NCBI GenBank assembly: GCA_032718475.1
Contig: JAUCBJ010005774.1
Coordinates: 19,472-83,471, forward strand
Origin: Nemertoderma westbladi
Taxonomy: Eukaryota; Xenacoelomorpha; Nemertodermatida; Nemertodermatidae
Length of the DNA stretch: 64,000 bases
Direction of reading: 5' to 3'
Made by a program: the position numbers and the translations under genes. Below the pieces are notes generated by a model. The model was not told the origin of the DNA. It worked only from the letters and a program-made list of their open reading frames with translations, and did not search any database. Shown here one piece after another: positions 1-12,900 of the stretch (positions are counted from its first letter, which is position 1; each line of letters begins with the position of its first letter).

Positions 1-2100
1 AAACATGGTGTTATTACTGTGGTAAACATGGTGTTATTCTTATTACTGCGGTAAACATGGTGTTATTACTGTGGTAAACATAGTGTTATTACTGAGGTAA
101 ACATGGTGTTATTACTGTGGTAAACATGGTGTTATTATTGTGGTAAACATGGTGTTATTCTTATTACTGTGGTAAACATGGTGTTATTCTTATTACTGTG
201 GTAAACATGGTGTTATTACTGTGGTAAACATGGTGTTATTACTGAGGTAAACATGGTGTTATTACTGTGGTAAACATGGTGTTATTACTGTGGTAAACAT
301 GGTGTTATTACTGTGGTAAACATGGTGTTATTACTGTGGTAAACATGGTGTTATTCTTATTACTGTGGTAAACATGGTGTTATTACTGTGGTAAACATGG
401 TGTTATTACTGTGGTAAACATGGTGTTATTATTGTCGTAAACATGGTGTTATTACTGAGGTAAACATGGTGTTATTACTGTGGTAAACATGGTGTTATTA
501 CTGTGGTAAACATGGTGTTATTCTTATTACTGTGGTAAACATGGTGTTATTACTGTGGTAAACATGGTGTTATTACTGTGGTAAACATGGTGTTATTCTT
601 ATTACTGTGGTAAACATGGTGTTATTACTGTGGTAAACATGGTGTTATTACTGTGGTAAACATGGTGTTATTATTGTGGTAAACATGGTGTTATTCTTAT
701 TACTGTGGTAAACATGGTGTTATTACTGTGGTAAACATGGTGTTATTACTGTGGTAAACATGGTGTTATTACTGAGGTAAACATGGTGTTATTACTGTGG
801 TAAACATAGTGTTATTACTGAGGTAAACATGGTGTTATTACTGTGGTAAACATGGTGTTATTATTGTGGTAAACATGGTGTTATTCTTATTACTGTGGTA
901 AACATGGTGTTATTCTTATTACTGTGGTAAACATGGTGTTATTACTGTGGTAAACATGGTGTTATTACTGAGGTAAACATGGTGTTATTACTGTGGTAAA
1001 CATGGTGTTATTACTGTGGTAAACATGGTGTTATTACTGTGGTAAACATGGTGTTATTACTGTGGTAAACATGGTGTTATTCTTATTACTGTGGTAAACA
1101 TGGTGTTATTACTGTGGTAAACATGGTGTTATTACTGTGGTAAACATGGTGTTATTATTGTCGTAAACATGGTGTTATTACTGAGGTAAACATGGTGTTA
1201 TTACTGTGGTAAACATGGTGTTATTACTGTGGTAAACATGGTGTTATTCTTATTACTGTGGTAAACATGGTGTTATTACTGTGGTAAACATGGTGTTATT
1301 ACTGTGGTAAACATGGTGTTATTCTTATTACTGTGGTAAACATGGTGTTATTACTGTGGTAAACATGGTGTTATTACTGTGGTAAACATGGTGTTATTAT
1401 TGTGGTAAACATGGTGTTATTCTTATTACTGTGGTAAACATGGTGTTATTACTGTGGTAAACATGGTGTTATTACTGTGGTAAACATGGTGTTATTACTG
1501 AGGTAAACATGGTGTTATTACTGTGGTAAACATGGTGTTATTATTGTGGTAAACATGGTGTTATTCTTATTACTGTGGTAAACATGGTGTTATTCTTATT
1601 ACTGTGGTAAACATGGTGTTATTACTGTGGTAAACATGGTGTTATTACTGAGGTAAACATGGTGTTATTACTGTGGTAAACATGGTGTTATTACTGTGGT
1701 AAACATGGTGTTATTACTGTGGTAAACATGGTGTTATTACTGTGGTAAACATGGTGTTATTACTGTGGTAAACATGGTGTTATTCTTATTACTGTGGTAA
1801 ACATGGTGTTATTACTGTGGTAAACATGGTGTTATTACTGAGGTAAACATGGTGATATTACTGTGGTAAACATGGTGTTATTACTGTGGTAAACATGGTG
1901 TTATTACTGTGGTAAACATGGTGTTATTACTGTGGTAAACATGGTGTTATTCTTATTACTGTGGTAAACATGGTGTTATTCTTATTACTGTGGTAAACAT
2001 GGTGTTATTACTGTGGTAAACATGGTGTTATTACTGTGGTAAACATGGTGTTATTACTGAGGTAAACATGGTGTTATTACTGTGGTAAACATGGTGTTAT
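1..2100. repeat. 23/29-bp minisatellite array
   Basis: About 85 tandem copies of a 23-bp unit (TGGTAAACATGGTG plus TTATTACTG) interspersed with a 29-bp variant carrying an extra CTTATT. Blocks of units recur in the same order (for example around 240-660 and 960-1400), suggesting segmental duplication inside the array. It runs off the left edge and lies in the cadherin intron downstream of exon v. Confidence 0.97.
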
Positions 2101-2464
2101 CTACATCTGACAACTACATATTTTATATAGATCTTAATTTGGGGTTGACACTTTCCGTATTTAATCTCTCTTAATCTGCATGTGTAATTTTCGGGGTGAC
2201 ATTTTTGTTCCCAAAGTGATACATCTCTCACAGAATTAAATAAAAGCGAATAGCTATTACAGTAGCTCGGTCACTCTGAATGGCGGGACAGCTGAATGAT
2301 TTTTTAGTTATCGTGAACAGTCGAGTGATTGTCGTAGAGTCGAATGAATTACTATGAATGCAGTTGAAGCAACTGGGGTAACTAACAACTTAAGGGGGGG
2401 GGGGGGGGGGGTAGCGCATTTTCTGACCAAAAAGTCGAATTTTTGAAACACATCCTATCTGATG
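2101..2464. other. Cadherin intron sequence
   Basis: AT-rich sequence with a 19-base G tract at 2394-2412. No coding or RNA signal seen. Confidence 0.6.
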
Positions 2465-3317
2465 CAGAATTTCATGCTAAATCCAAATATGGAAACGAGA
2501 AACGAGAAAGAGCACATAATTTTAATTGAGAAGGTATTGTTTTATGATTATTTGACCTACTGATCAGTTTATAAGACAACTTCAATTCTCCGGAATGAAG
2601 ACGGGACTCGAATAAGCGACTCTGTGGTCTTTGCGGGATTACACGGAATAGACTTATCGGTCATCGGAGATCTTCTAAATGTATAATCTCCAGTTCTAGT
2701 GGTCGTACGGAGTTATGGGCTCATTCGAAAGCTCTTTTCTTAGAGAACAAAGTTACCATTTGATTTAAGACAAAATGGTTGTAAAGCAACATAACATAAA
2801 TTTGGGTAAAATATGCCTTGCAAATTTTGTTCAAGTTATGATTGCTCAGGCAGCTTTCAAGAGTTTGCCAAACCAAATGGTAACTTTGGTCTCTGAGAAA
2901 AGAGCTTTCGAATGAGCCCATAACTCCGTACGACCATTAGAACTGGAGATTATACATTTAGAAGATCTCCGATGACCGATAAGTCTATTCCGTGTAATCC
3001 CGCAAAGAACGCAGAGTCGCTTATTCGAGTCCCGTCTTCATTCCGGAGACTTGAAGTTGTCTTATAAACTGATCAGTAGGTCCAATAATCATAAAACAAT
3101 ACCTTCTCAATTAAAATTTTGTGCTCTTTCTCGTGGAGATATCCAATTAGCACCACTGAGCACAGAAATTTGCAGAAATTGAATGCAAACCAAAAACTTC
3201 ATCGCCTTTACCGATATCGCGATATATCGGAGCCAGTATCTTCTATCCCAGATATCTCGAAAACTAAGCAAGATATGGGAAAACGGTTTCCATATTTGGA
3301 TTCAGCATGAAATTCTG
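2465..3317. mobile_element. Foldback (long inverted repeat) element
   Basis: The left arm (2465-2762) is nearly complementary to the right arm (2874-3317), with a loop of about 110 bp. The right arm has about 150 extra bases at 3134-3285 that have no partner on the left. Arm identity is high, with only scattered mismatches. There is no ORF. This looks like a foldback or MITE-type non-autonomous element. I did not find convincing target duplications. Confidence 0.75.
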
Positions 3318-3627
3318 ACCGGTAACTGATTTTGGGCCTAAATAGTCTAACAGCAGGGGGAACCACCTGAATGACAAGGACATCACATAACACATCACAA
3401 CCAATAATTAGAAACGAGCTAACGTAGATGACAGTCAAAAACACAACCTCCACTCATAAACATTAACCTTTTAAACCCATTAAACTTAAGTTAACCAATA
3501 ACTATTTATATATACCAAAAACGGTATATACAGCACTGCTTCTCTGGAATAGGGCCTGGACATTGCTGCTCTATGGGCTCAAACTGCTAACCAGGTGTTC
3601 GGATTAGTAAGCGGACGCACCACCTAC
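3318..3627. other. Cadherin intron sequence next to exon v donor
   Basis: No coding, RNA or repeat signal that I can support. Confidence 0.5.
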
Positions 3628-3923
3628 CTCGGTGTACATTGGCACTCGTACTGATTCCCGTTGAGGCCGCGTTCCTCGCACGTTCCCCCGTTCTTGCAGG
3701 GATTGGTTCCGCAGACCCCGGCGTCTCGGATGGCCTCGTTGCAGTGGTGCTGCACGCCGACGCTGGCCGTCAGACCCACGGCGCCCCCGTCGCCGGGCGA
3801 CCGCGGTAGACTCTCGTCCGAGTACTCAACCTCGTCTAGACAACCCCGGAACCCGTAACGAACACTCGTACGGAACTCCTGCGGGTCTTCGGGTTGTCCT
3901 AGCAACATAGGTACAACCTTCAC
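3628..3923 (-). CDS. Cadherin exon v: laminin-G end and EGF
   Basis: RTSVRYGFRGCLDEVEY closes the laminin-G domain; VCGTNPCKNGGTC and YECQC are EGF signatures. The acceptor is CTACAG and the donor is CCGAG/GTAGGT, leaving in phase 2, so the gene continues left of position 3628. No further exon is visible down to position 1. Confidence 0.9.
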
Positions 3924-6900
3924 CTGTAGTAAGAAATTATATTCAGGATTAAAACAATAATAACTTATAACAGTGAAAAGTGATGTTCAGGAATATTCAC
4001 TTTATATTATCCACGTAGAACAATGAACCCTGGAATTGTTCTAGAATCTACTATTGTTACCTTCCAGCGTTCCTAACTATAGGCCGTAACGCTACAAAGT
4101 GGTACTTTTCATCATTATGACCGCAACAAAGCGATGGAAATTTAACATTATATAACAAAAGTATTACAACAAAAATTGTTTTAGGCAGATAACTTTATCT
4201 GCCTATCTATAATGAAACGTAAGTGTTAAAAGTAGATAAAAGTAGGTAAAAACCAACAAATAATATAATATCTGGAGACCAGAAGATATTATATTACTCA
4301 GTTTGCTTTTTGGTAAGGTCTTTTTATTTTTCACTTTTCAATATTTAGGCTTCGCTATATTGTCTTTGCCGCTGTACCTCTTTAGAAAACCAACTTTTGT
4401 GGGGGAAACTTAACTATTTATTACACAAAAAAGTAATGGGTTGAATACCTCGGCGCCAACGTAGATATAAGTTTGTGTGAGATCAGTGTCCGGGACACGG
4501 CGAAGGTGGGTGCTGTCGCTGTCCGGGACGGGAGCGTTGCTAAGGAACACCACATCCCCGCTCTGATTGGCTCGCACCATCAGCTGTATGAGGCCCTTGG
4601 CGCGGGACACCTCAACGGTATGCCATCTAGCGTCGTCTAAGCGAACATCGCCAACTCGCACAACGCAATCTCCGCTACCCGAGTTGAACCTTTCATATAA
4701 GAAAAAAGAATTATTATAGAAAATATATTTAAAAACCTAAAAGATACAAAATATACGAACATTTGTTTCATCAAACTCTCACTAAATTTATATGTTTCGC
4801 TATAAAAATTACGTAAAACGCAATGATACTAGAATGTAAAGAACTGTGAATGATGAATGTAATCCAGTTACGAGACTTTTAAAAGGATTTAACGTAAAAT
4901 TCCGGGTTGGCAATAGCAAATAACAAAAAAAGGTATTGGCGGTTAACAGCCTCTCCTGTCAAGGATAATATCTATAAGGCAGTGATAGCGCCACACTAAC
5001 TCCCAAGGGTTAACACTCATTCCTTTACTCCCCCAGCAGAAGCAGCAAAGTCCACCTTGTACTGCCGGATCTAAAGAGTCTTATTACTTCCGGACACAAC
5101 ATGTGTAGTAAATAATACTAAATATAATATAATATTAATTAAATAATTAAATGCTAATAATAATTAAATACTTTAAACTCGAAGATATTAAATAATCGCA
5201 CCTGAACTGAGCGTAACCGCTCGCAATCTCCAATATAGAGTAATAATCGTTGACCCGATGGTACAGGAGATAGCCGTCGGAATGGCGGGTTCGGATGTTC
5301 GCCTTGAAACGGAACGGCTCCGAGACGGACAGCCGACCCCGCAGTAGGTAGGCGAGGTAACTCCGTCCCGCGAAGGTCATCGGTTTGTCGACCTCCAGAG
5401 CCCCCTCGGTGCAGCCCTCGCAGCCCGGGCCCTGGCGGGCGCAACCCAGACCGAAGCGCCCATCCGGGCACTGGCACCGGTACGATACGTACTCCTCGGC
5501 GACGCAGACCTAAGCGGAATTATATAAATATACAGAACGGGAAAAAAAGTAAGACATATAGGGTAGTAAGAGTCGTAAAGTAGTACTTTATTGAGTTAGT
5601 AATCGGTAAGTTTTATATAAAACTCTGGAAGAAAAATTTAGTTATTGCATTCCCGAGTCATATTGTGTATTTGTAATCCTGGCCGTTTTAGAAGCACTCC
5701 CGGGGCAAAGTACGATGTTGTAGACAGATTAAACAAATTAAATTGACGGGTGCAAATACACAAACACTGTCAGACACTAAATAAATTATTGTAACTCACT
5801 CACATCCTGATGTATGCAGGTTAAACGGGTTACTTAATAAAAAATAAACAGGTTACAGTTGCAGTGTTTTTTAACCAAAACAATAAACGATACTCAATAA
5901 AGATTACATTGTCGATATAATAATACACCAATCACTGGAAAGGAACGGGTTAGAGTGCCGGTGTTCCTTCATGCCTTCCTTCTCTTCCTCTCTCCTAGTA
6001 TTTTTTCCCGGGAATGGGAAATACAGTAAACTTCACATGTGCCTCACTCAGCATGGACAACATAAAAATATATTTATTTACTTTTAGATAAAATATGTTT
6101 TTCTTATTCAATGATTCGTAATCGTCACCGCAAAAAATCTACAATTACCTTTCGAAGATTTTTGCCCTGGGGATATTTCTCTGTTGGGTGATTACTATCA
6201 TACAGACGGGATCACTAATTATACTCCTACGCTATGGGTCACCTGTACCTACGTGGCTCGCCCCACACCACCATAGCCGATATGGAAGTCTCGACGATAT
6301 AAATCAACTTACCTTGGGACTCGGACACGGGTTCGGAAAGCACACGAGTTCATCGGGACTTCGACAGGAACTTCCTCTCGCTCCTTCCTTATCGTCGCAC
6401 TCGCAACGAGGAACGCGGACGTGGCGCAGCGACGTAAACGAGAGTTTCGCGGAGCTGAACACGGCGATGGATCCCCGGTCGAGGGTGACCCGGGTCCGAC
6501 AGCGCTCGTCGGAGCCGGCGCAAGGGGCCGAACCGTCGCAGAGGTCCGCGTCGACCCGGGACACGACGTACCCGAGGGAGGAACTCAACCCGCGGCGACG
6601 CGAGATGATCTTCCGCCGGAGTTCGGTCGCCGGTAGGTAAACCCCGTCGGCGCCGCGGACAGCCAATAGCAGCTCGAGGCGGGAACCGGTCTGAAGGGAA
6701 GTAGAGATTGTAAATAGTAAATATATCAACAATAAATTATAAAAGTTATATGGCAATAATAAAAATGAAGGATAAAAAGTAGCACTAAATTCTAAGAAGA
6801 ATTTAACTTATTTTTAACATCGCCATTAGGAGACTTGGGGGCGGGTGGGGGGAGGGGTGTATTGACGCAGATTCCATCTCGGCGAATTAATATATCGTCT

Positions 6901-9900
6901 CTACGTATGAACAATGTTAACTTCTCTCTTAAATGGGGGGGGGGGGGGGGGGGGGGCATCGAAACGCATCCCGCAGCATTCAGGAGACATAAACTTGTTA
7001 AATTAAAAGGTTTCAGACTAAGATCATGTTCAAATCGCTACACTCACAGATAACTCTCATGTGTCAGAAGTCATCATTAACCTTTAAAAAAACGTGATTG
7101 AATTGGAATCGAGTTCGAGAAGTGAATTTCGAATAGCTTTCCTAAAACAACAAAACTTCACGTCCCATAAATGAACTGCGGGCTCCTTTAATAACTTTTT
7201 AAAATAATAGTTTATTGATATTGGTGTAACTACACTAGACAAATTCAATTTGACCAATGGAATAATAAATATAGTATTCCATGGTAAAAAAAAATATTAT
7301 CAAAAGCAAAAATTACAATTCACCCAATAAATGGCTACGTCGCAGAAAGGCTCTGAAAATATATAAACGAATCATTCGTATCTTGGCACTTGGCAACATT
7401 ACTACCCGAAAGGTTACTATTCTTTTAACTAACTGGCTGTAGTTTTAACATGAACAATTGAATTATTAAGTCGTCGTACCAAGTTTAGTGAGTACCAAGA
7501 TCAGGCCATGGCAAAATCCTCTATTATACGAAAGAATGTAAAGTTGAGATTCGGTCGTACATCATTGTGGTTTGAATTTCCCGCCAAACACCAACGACTG
7601 GAATCATATAACTGATCAGTCTGTACAGTAACGAGTACAATGATATTGTTCTAAAAGACAGCCGGTTGAAGATATGAATCGTGATGATCAGCCATTGGGA
7701 ACTGCTGAAAGACACTGATATTGATAACGGAGATGCATTGTAGATTTACATTAGTTTATCGCGAACCGTGGAGCTGTTAGTTGCGCTGTACAGACGGACG
7801 TCCAACAATGAATCCTGGGGGTGAGGCCGATTAGCAATATTGTGAATTAATTAAATTGAAATAGATTCCGAATATTTTCACCCACCTGCTGGATACTCAT
7901 CACATTAACATCGCTGTCGTAGCGACTCCCTAGTATTTCTCGGAGTTCGTATATAAACTGATCGTACTTAGAAGATATGAACTCCTCTCCATGTAGATCC
8001 GCCATGTGGATGGTAACAGAATGTTCTAAATCTTCAGCCGTCACCAGAATTACCTTCACAGTTACTTCCGCTTTAGCAGTGAATTTCCCTGTGAGTTAAA
8101 GTAATCAGTGAATAATATAATTAATTGAAACTTAATTTTTTGAATTAAAAAAAAAGTCAACTTTTCTTCGACCTGTTAGGCTTATGGCCATTACGCAATG
8201 TCTTACGACTTATTTTTGGAGCTACCCCCCGGAACTATACTCCCCAGAGGGAAGTGGTACTCATACCAATTAAGGAATAAAGACAAAGATGCGTGCTGAC
8301 GAGTCTCTTTAAAGCATTCGTGTTGCAACTAAAACTCCCCTGGCACCCAATGCGGGGATCGAACCCACGACCTCCGGAGAGACGATGTGAATTCAAGGAT
8401 TTAACGACAACGCCCAGGTGGGACTACATAATATTCCTAATTAAATAAAAACGATAATGATGACAAGCTAATTGAAGTAACTAAGTGAAATATATTTAAA
8501 GATAAAACTGACCGTCAGTAACCGTGGCAGTGATCCTGTAGGACCCGTCATCCAACTCGACTAGGGGTACCACCGCCCCTCCAGTTGTTACGGTCATCAG
8601 GTTTTTCTCCCCGTCTAGCCCGTATATCAGGGTATCGTACTGGTCCCTGTCCGTGCCGACCACGTGGCCAATGGTCGCGCCTCGCGGGAAGGTAGCCAAC
8701 GAGGTCACCGCCATGATCTGGTGGGGCTGTAGGATGGGCGGGTACTTCGATTGTGTTACCACGGTAACGGTGACAACAGTCGAGGATGATAGAGGAGGTG
8801 TTCCTGGGTAAATTTGCGAAGAAAAGTAAAGTAAAGCTAGCTGCACTGAATAAATCATAGTGTAAAGTTTTTCACTAATTTTCTTATTTTCTCAATAACT
8901 AACTTTCTTTTTGGCGAATAAATAGTTATTAACAAAAAAAAAACCTTTTTTACTAATTCCAGAAAATTCGTGAAAAATATCATTTTTTTCAAGTAATCAT
9001 TGATCAGGTGGAATAAGAACGCAGGGAAACATAAATAGATGGGAAAAATACAGGAAAATTTCTGTTTATTTTAATGAAATTCAGATTGTTTCTAAACATA
9101 TAAAGAATTTAGATGAATTCCGGACATTTCCAGGGCATCAGGATAATGGCGGGAAGTTTTGACTTTGAAATAAAAATAGACTACAATAATTACGAACCTG
9201 AGTCTGTTACCATCACTTCGATCGTGTACTCGGTCCCCGCAGACAGCTGTTGTCTGAGTTTCAGTACCGGTCCGCGGGAAGGGAAGAAGAACAAGGACTG
9301 TCCCGGTTTATTGGTGATACTGAAAGTAAATGGACCCGAGTTGCTAGGTCCGTCCCCATCGACCACATATAGTTTCAGTACATCATCACCTGGCCGGCTG
9401 AAAAACAATATAATTGCTGAGTTTATAGTAATAGTAAATAAATAGCGACCCACTATTTTTGAAATTGTCAAAATTGTACGATCATATCATGTGCCGAATT
9501 TAATGGCGATTTCAAATCTGCAAGAATCTTTCTCATATCTTTTCTCAAACTCGAGTTATTACCCAAAACGTAAGTTTTTATAAGCGCGACATTTTCAATT
9601 AATTGGGCATTTTCACCAAAATGGCGCCCAAAGTAGATATGAACAAGGAACATAGATTCAAAATTATGCTTGTCTCTAAGGCTTTCGAGCAATTTGAGCT
9701 AAAAATGCGTTGGGGCCATTCAAAGAAGATCCAGTTCACTATTTTAAAGATAAGGGAGATTAATGGGCATTAAAATTAGTTATTTTTTACTTTTTGTCAT
9801 TATTGAGTTAAATAGGATAAATACGATTATTTACTATGTAATAGTCAATGAGAACATTGAAGAACAAACTGAGCAACAAACTGATTAGTACTTATATATG

Positions 9901-12900
9901 TGACATCATATATGCTCAATGTTTAACAGACATACCAAAAATTATGTTGTTGGAGTTATTTGTATCTGGTAGCGCCAGACTGATGTGTTAATAATGGGTT
10001 CGATCCCGGTACAGGTTCAATTAATTTTGTCTCTTATTTGTTAAAGTAACTTTTGAGGGCCCCTCAAAACAACTACCTACCTCTATAAAGAGGCAGTTTA
10101 GTTACAAGGATAATAACCACATTGACCCACGGAAGTATTTTTAAACTGAACTGGAAGTATTTGCAGACAAAATCATCAGCAGAACGATCAGAATAAACTT
10201 TACTTACCGGTCCTCCGGTAGCGTAACGGAATAGTTACTCCGCGTAAACAGCGGTGGGTTGTCGTTAACGTCGGTAACCGAGACCGATACGATCGCCGTC
10301 GTCTCCATGGCGACGGGAATCCCGCCGTCGGAGGCGACAACCGCGAGTCGGTAGACCCCGGCGGCCTCGCGGTCGAGCGGAGCGGCAACGCGGACCCGCC
10401 CGGAGCGCGGGTCTACGCGGAAGCGACTCGGGGCGGGATCCCCTGAGGCGATACGGTACCGGATCCCGTCGTCCGCGGCGATCTCGTCTCCACTTTCGTC
10501 CATGGCGATCTCGTCTCCACTTTCGTCCATGGCGATCTCGTCTTCACTTTCGTCCACGGCGATCTCGGCTCCACCCTTGTCCGTGGCAATCCCGTTAGTT
10601 GTGAACCCGTCCGCATCGGTTGCGCGAACCGTGGCCACCGTCGTACCGATCGCCACGTCTTCCGAAACAACGGCCTCATACAACGGCTGACTGAACCGCG
10701 GCGCGTTGTCGTTGACGTCTAACAGTCGGACGGTTACGGGAGCCTCCTCGCTGAGTGGAGGGGAACCACGGTCGGTTGCCCGGACAACCAGGGAGTACAC
10801 CGAGTTGGTTTCGTAGTCGACTGGAAGCCGAGTTGATATAATACCTGGGGAGAGAAAATGGTAAACTATACCAATAGTAAATGGTAAACTATACCAATAG
10901 TAAATGGTAAACTATACCAATAGTAAATGGTAAACTATACCAATAGTAAATGGTAAACTATACCAATAGTAAATGGTAAACTATACCAATAGTAAATGGT
11001 AAACTATACCAATAGTAAATGGTAAACTATACCAATAGTCAAGGGTAAACTATACCAATAGTAAATGGTAAACTATACCAATAGGAAATAGTAAACTATA
11101 CCAATAGTAAATGGTAAACTATACCAATAACGTTCATAAAGTATATCACGCAAATTTTCCAGATTTCCGTATTGATTTGGCTCAAATTATACGTTTTTTT
11201 GCCAAAAAGTAACAATTCAAAAAAATTTATTTTGTTTGCTATCACCTGGACAACAACTACTGTACGTCCATGTATGCCAAAATTAAATTGAGATATCAGA
11301 TTCAATTATAACAAATATCTTTTGTCTGCATGGACTGAGTGACTGTCCGACGGTCTGGTTTGTCTGGATGTGTCATGGTTTATCTTGATAAATAAAAGGA
11401 AAGCATACCACGACCTTCTAGCTAAGAGATTTGCAATAAGGGGGTTTACCTGGTTGATTCCGATAAATACGGTATGTTTACGAGGTGAATTGGTGAATAC
11501 ATTTTGCTTGAATCGCAGTGATTCTAAAAATAGATCTGACGCCATTCTTAATACGGGATATTATAGTTATATTACATAACTATATGATGATACTTATATA
11601 TCATTAATGTAATTACGACAATATATGTCACGACAATTATTAATTGCAATTATTATAATACTTGAGCTTATCCTAACTTGGCATAAAACGCCCCTTCATG
11701 GACTCTTAAAGGTCAATAACTCCTGGTTGGCATTACCGACTCGTCAATTCGGTCAGCCGTAAATCAAGATATTAAATATCCTGGCGGGAAATAATGTCAT
11801 TATAATGAACCGCTGCGCCATTCGAGCGGAAATTATGTAAATGTTATAAATAAGTAATATTATATGTATTTGGTTGCTAAGCTGTTATTATTGGAATACA
11901 AAATAAATTATCGCTAAATATTAAATTAATTAACTAAATTAATTAAATAAATAAAATATTTAATATTTCAGTGTTGGTTTGCACAAGAATTTTGTTGGCG
12001 ATTAAACCCAAGAATTCATTTCGATTAAACCAAAAAAAAAAGGGTTGTACAGGAGAGCTACACTGAAAAAAGTAAGTGCCGGTCGATTTTTTAACCATTG
12101 GTTATGGATAGGTACTTGCGGTAGTGATTGGTAAACCGGGGGTTAGTATGGATCATACAAAAATGGCTGGTAGTAACCTCCGGTTACGATATTAAACCGG
12201 CGGTTTAAGATATATTGGTTATATTACCTGAAACGAAACCTGTAGTCATTGCGGAATTTTGCATAGAAAGTGACGGTTGTATTAAAAAGGTGGTTATTAA
12301 ATTTTCAAACTGGCGGTTCTTATTGATGAAAACATATAATTTTCAAACCGGCGGTTTTTATGAAATGTAAAAATGGCGGTTTTATTTTCAAACTGTTGGT
12401 TCTTGTTAATTAAACGCTTATAGTTTTCAAACCGGCGGTTTTTATGAAATGTAAAAATGGTGGTCTTATATTCAAACTGTCGGTTCTTGTTAACAAACAC
12501 GTACGTAGTTTTCAAACCGGCGGTTTTTATGAAATGTAAAAATGGTGGTCTTATATTCAAACTGTCGGTTCTTGTTAATAAACACGTACGTAGTTTTCAA
12601 ACCGGCGGTTTTTATGAAATGTAAAAATTGTGGTCTTATATTCAAACTGTCGGTTCTTGTTAATAAACACGTACGTAGTTTTCAAACCGGCGGTTTTTAT
12701 GAAATGTAAAAATGATGGTCTTATATTCAAACTGTCGGTTCTTGTTAATAAACACCTAAGTAGTTTTTAAACCGGCGGTTTTTATGAAATGTAAAAATGG
12801 TGGTCTTATATTCAAACTGTTGGTTCTTGTTAATTAAACGCTTATAGTTTTCAAACCGGCGGTTTGTATGAAATGTAAAAATGGCGGTTGTATTTTCACA

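Noticed and set aside
6188-6640. Plus-strand ORF over cadherin exon s
   Set aside because: Shadow of a GC-rich exon on the minus strand that has cadherin-family content and correct splice sites.
9945-10100. Functional tRNA gene
   Set aside because: Only box-like motifs are visible; no acceptor stem pairing or complete cloverleaf could be drawn.
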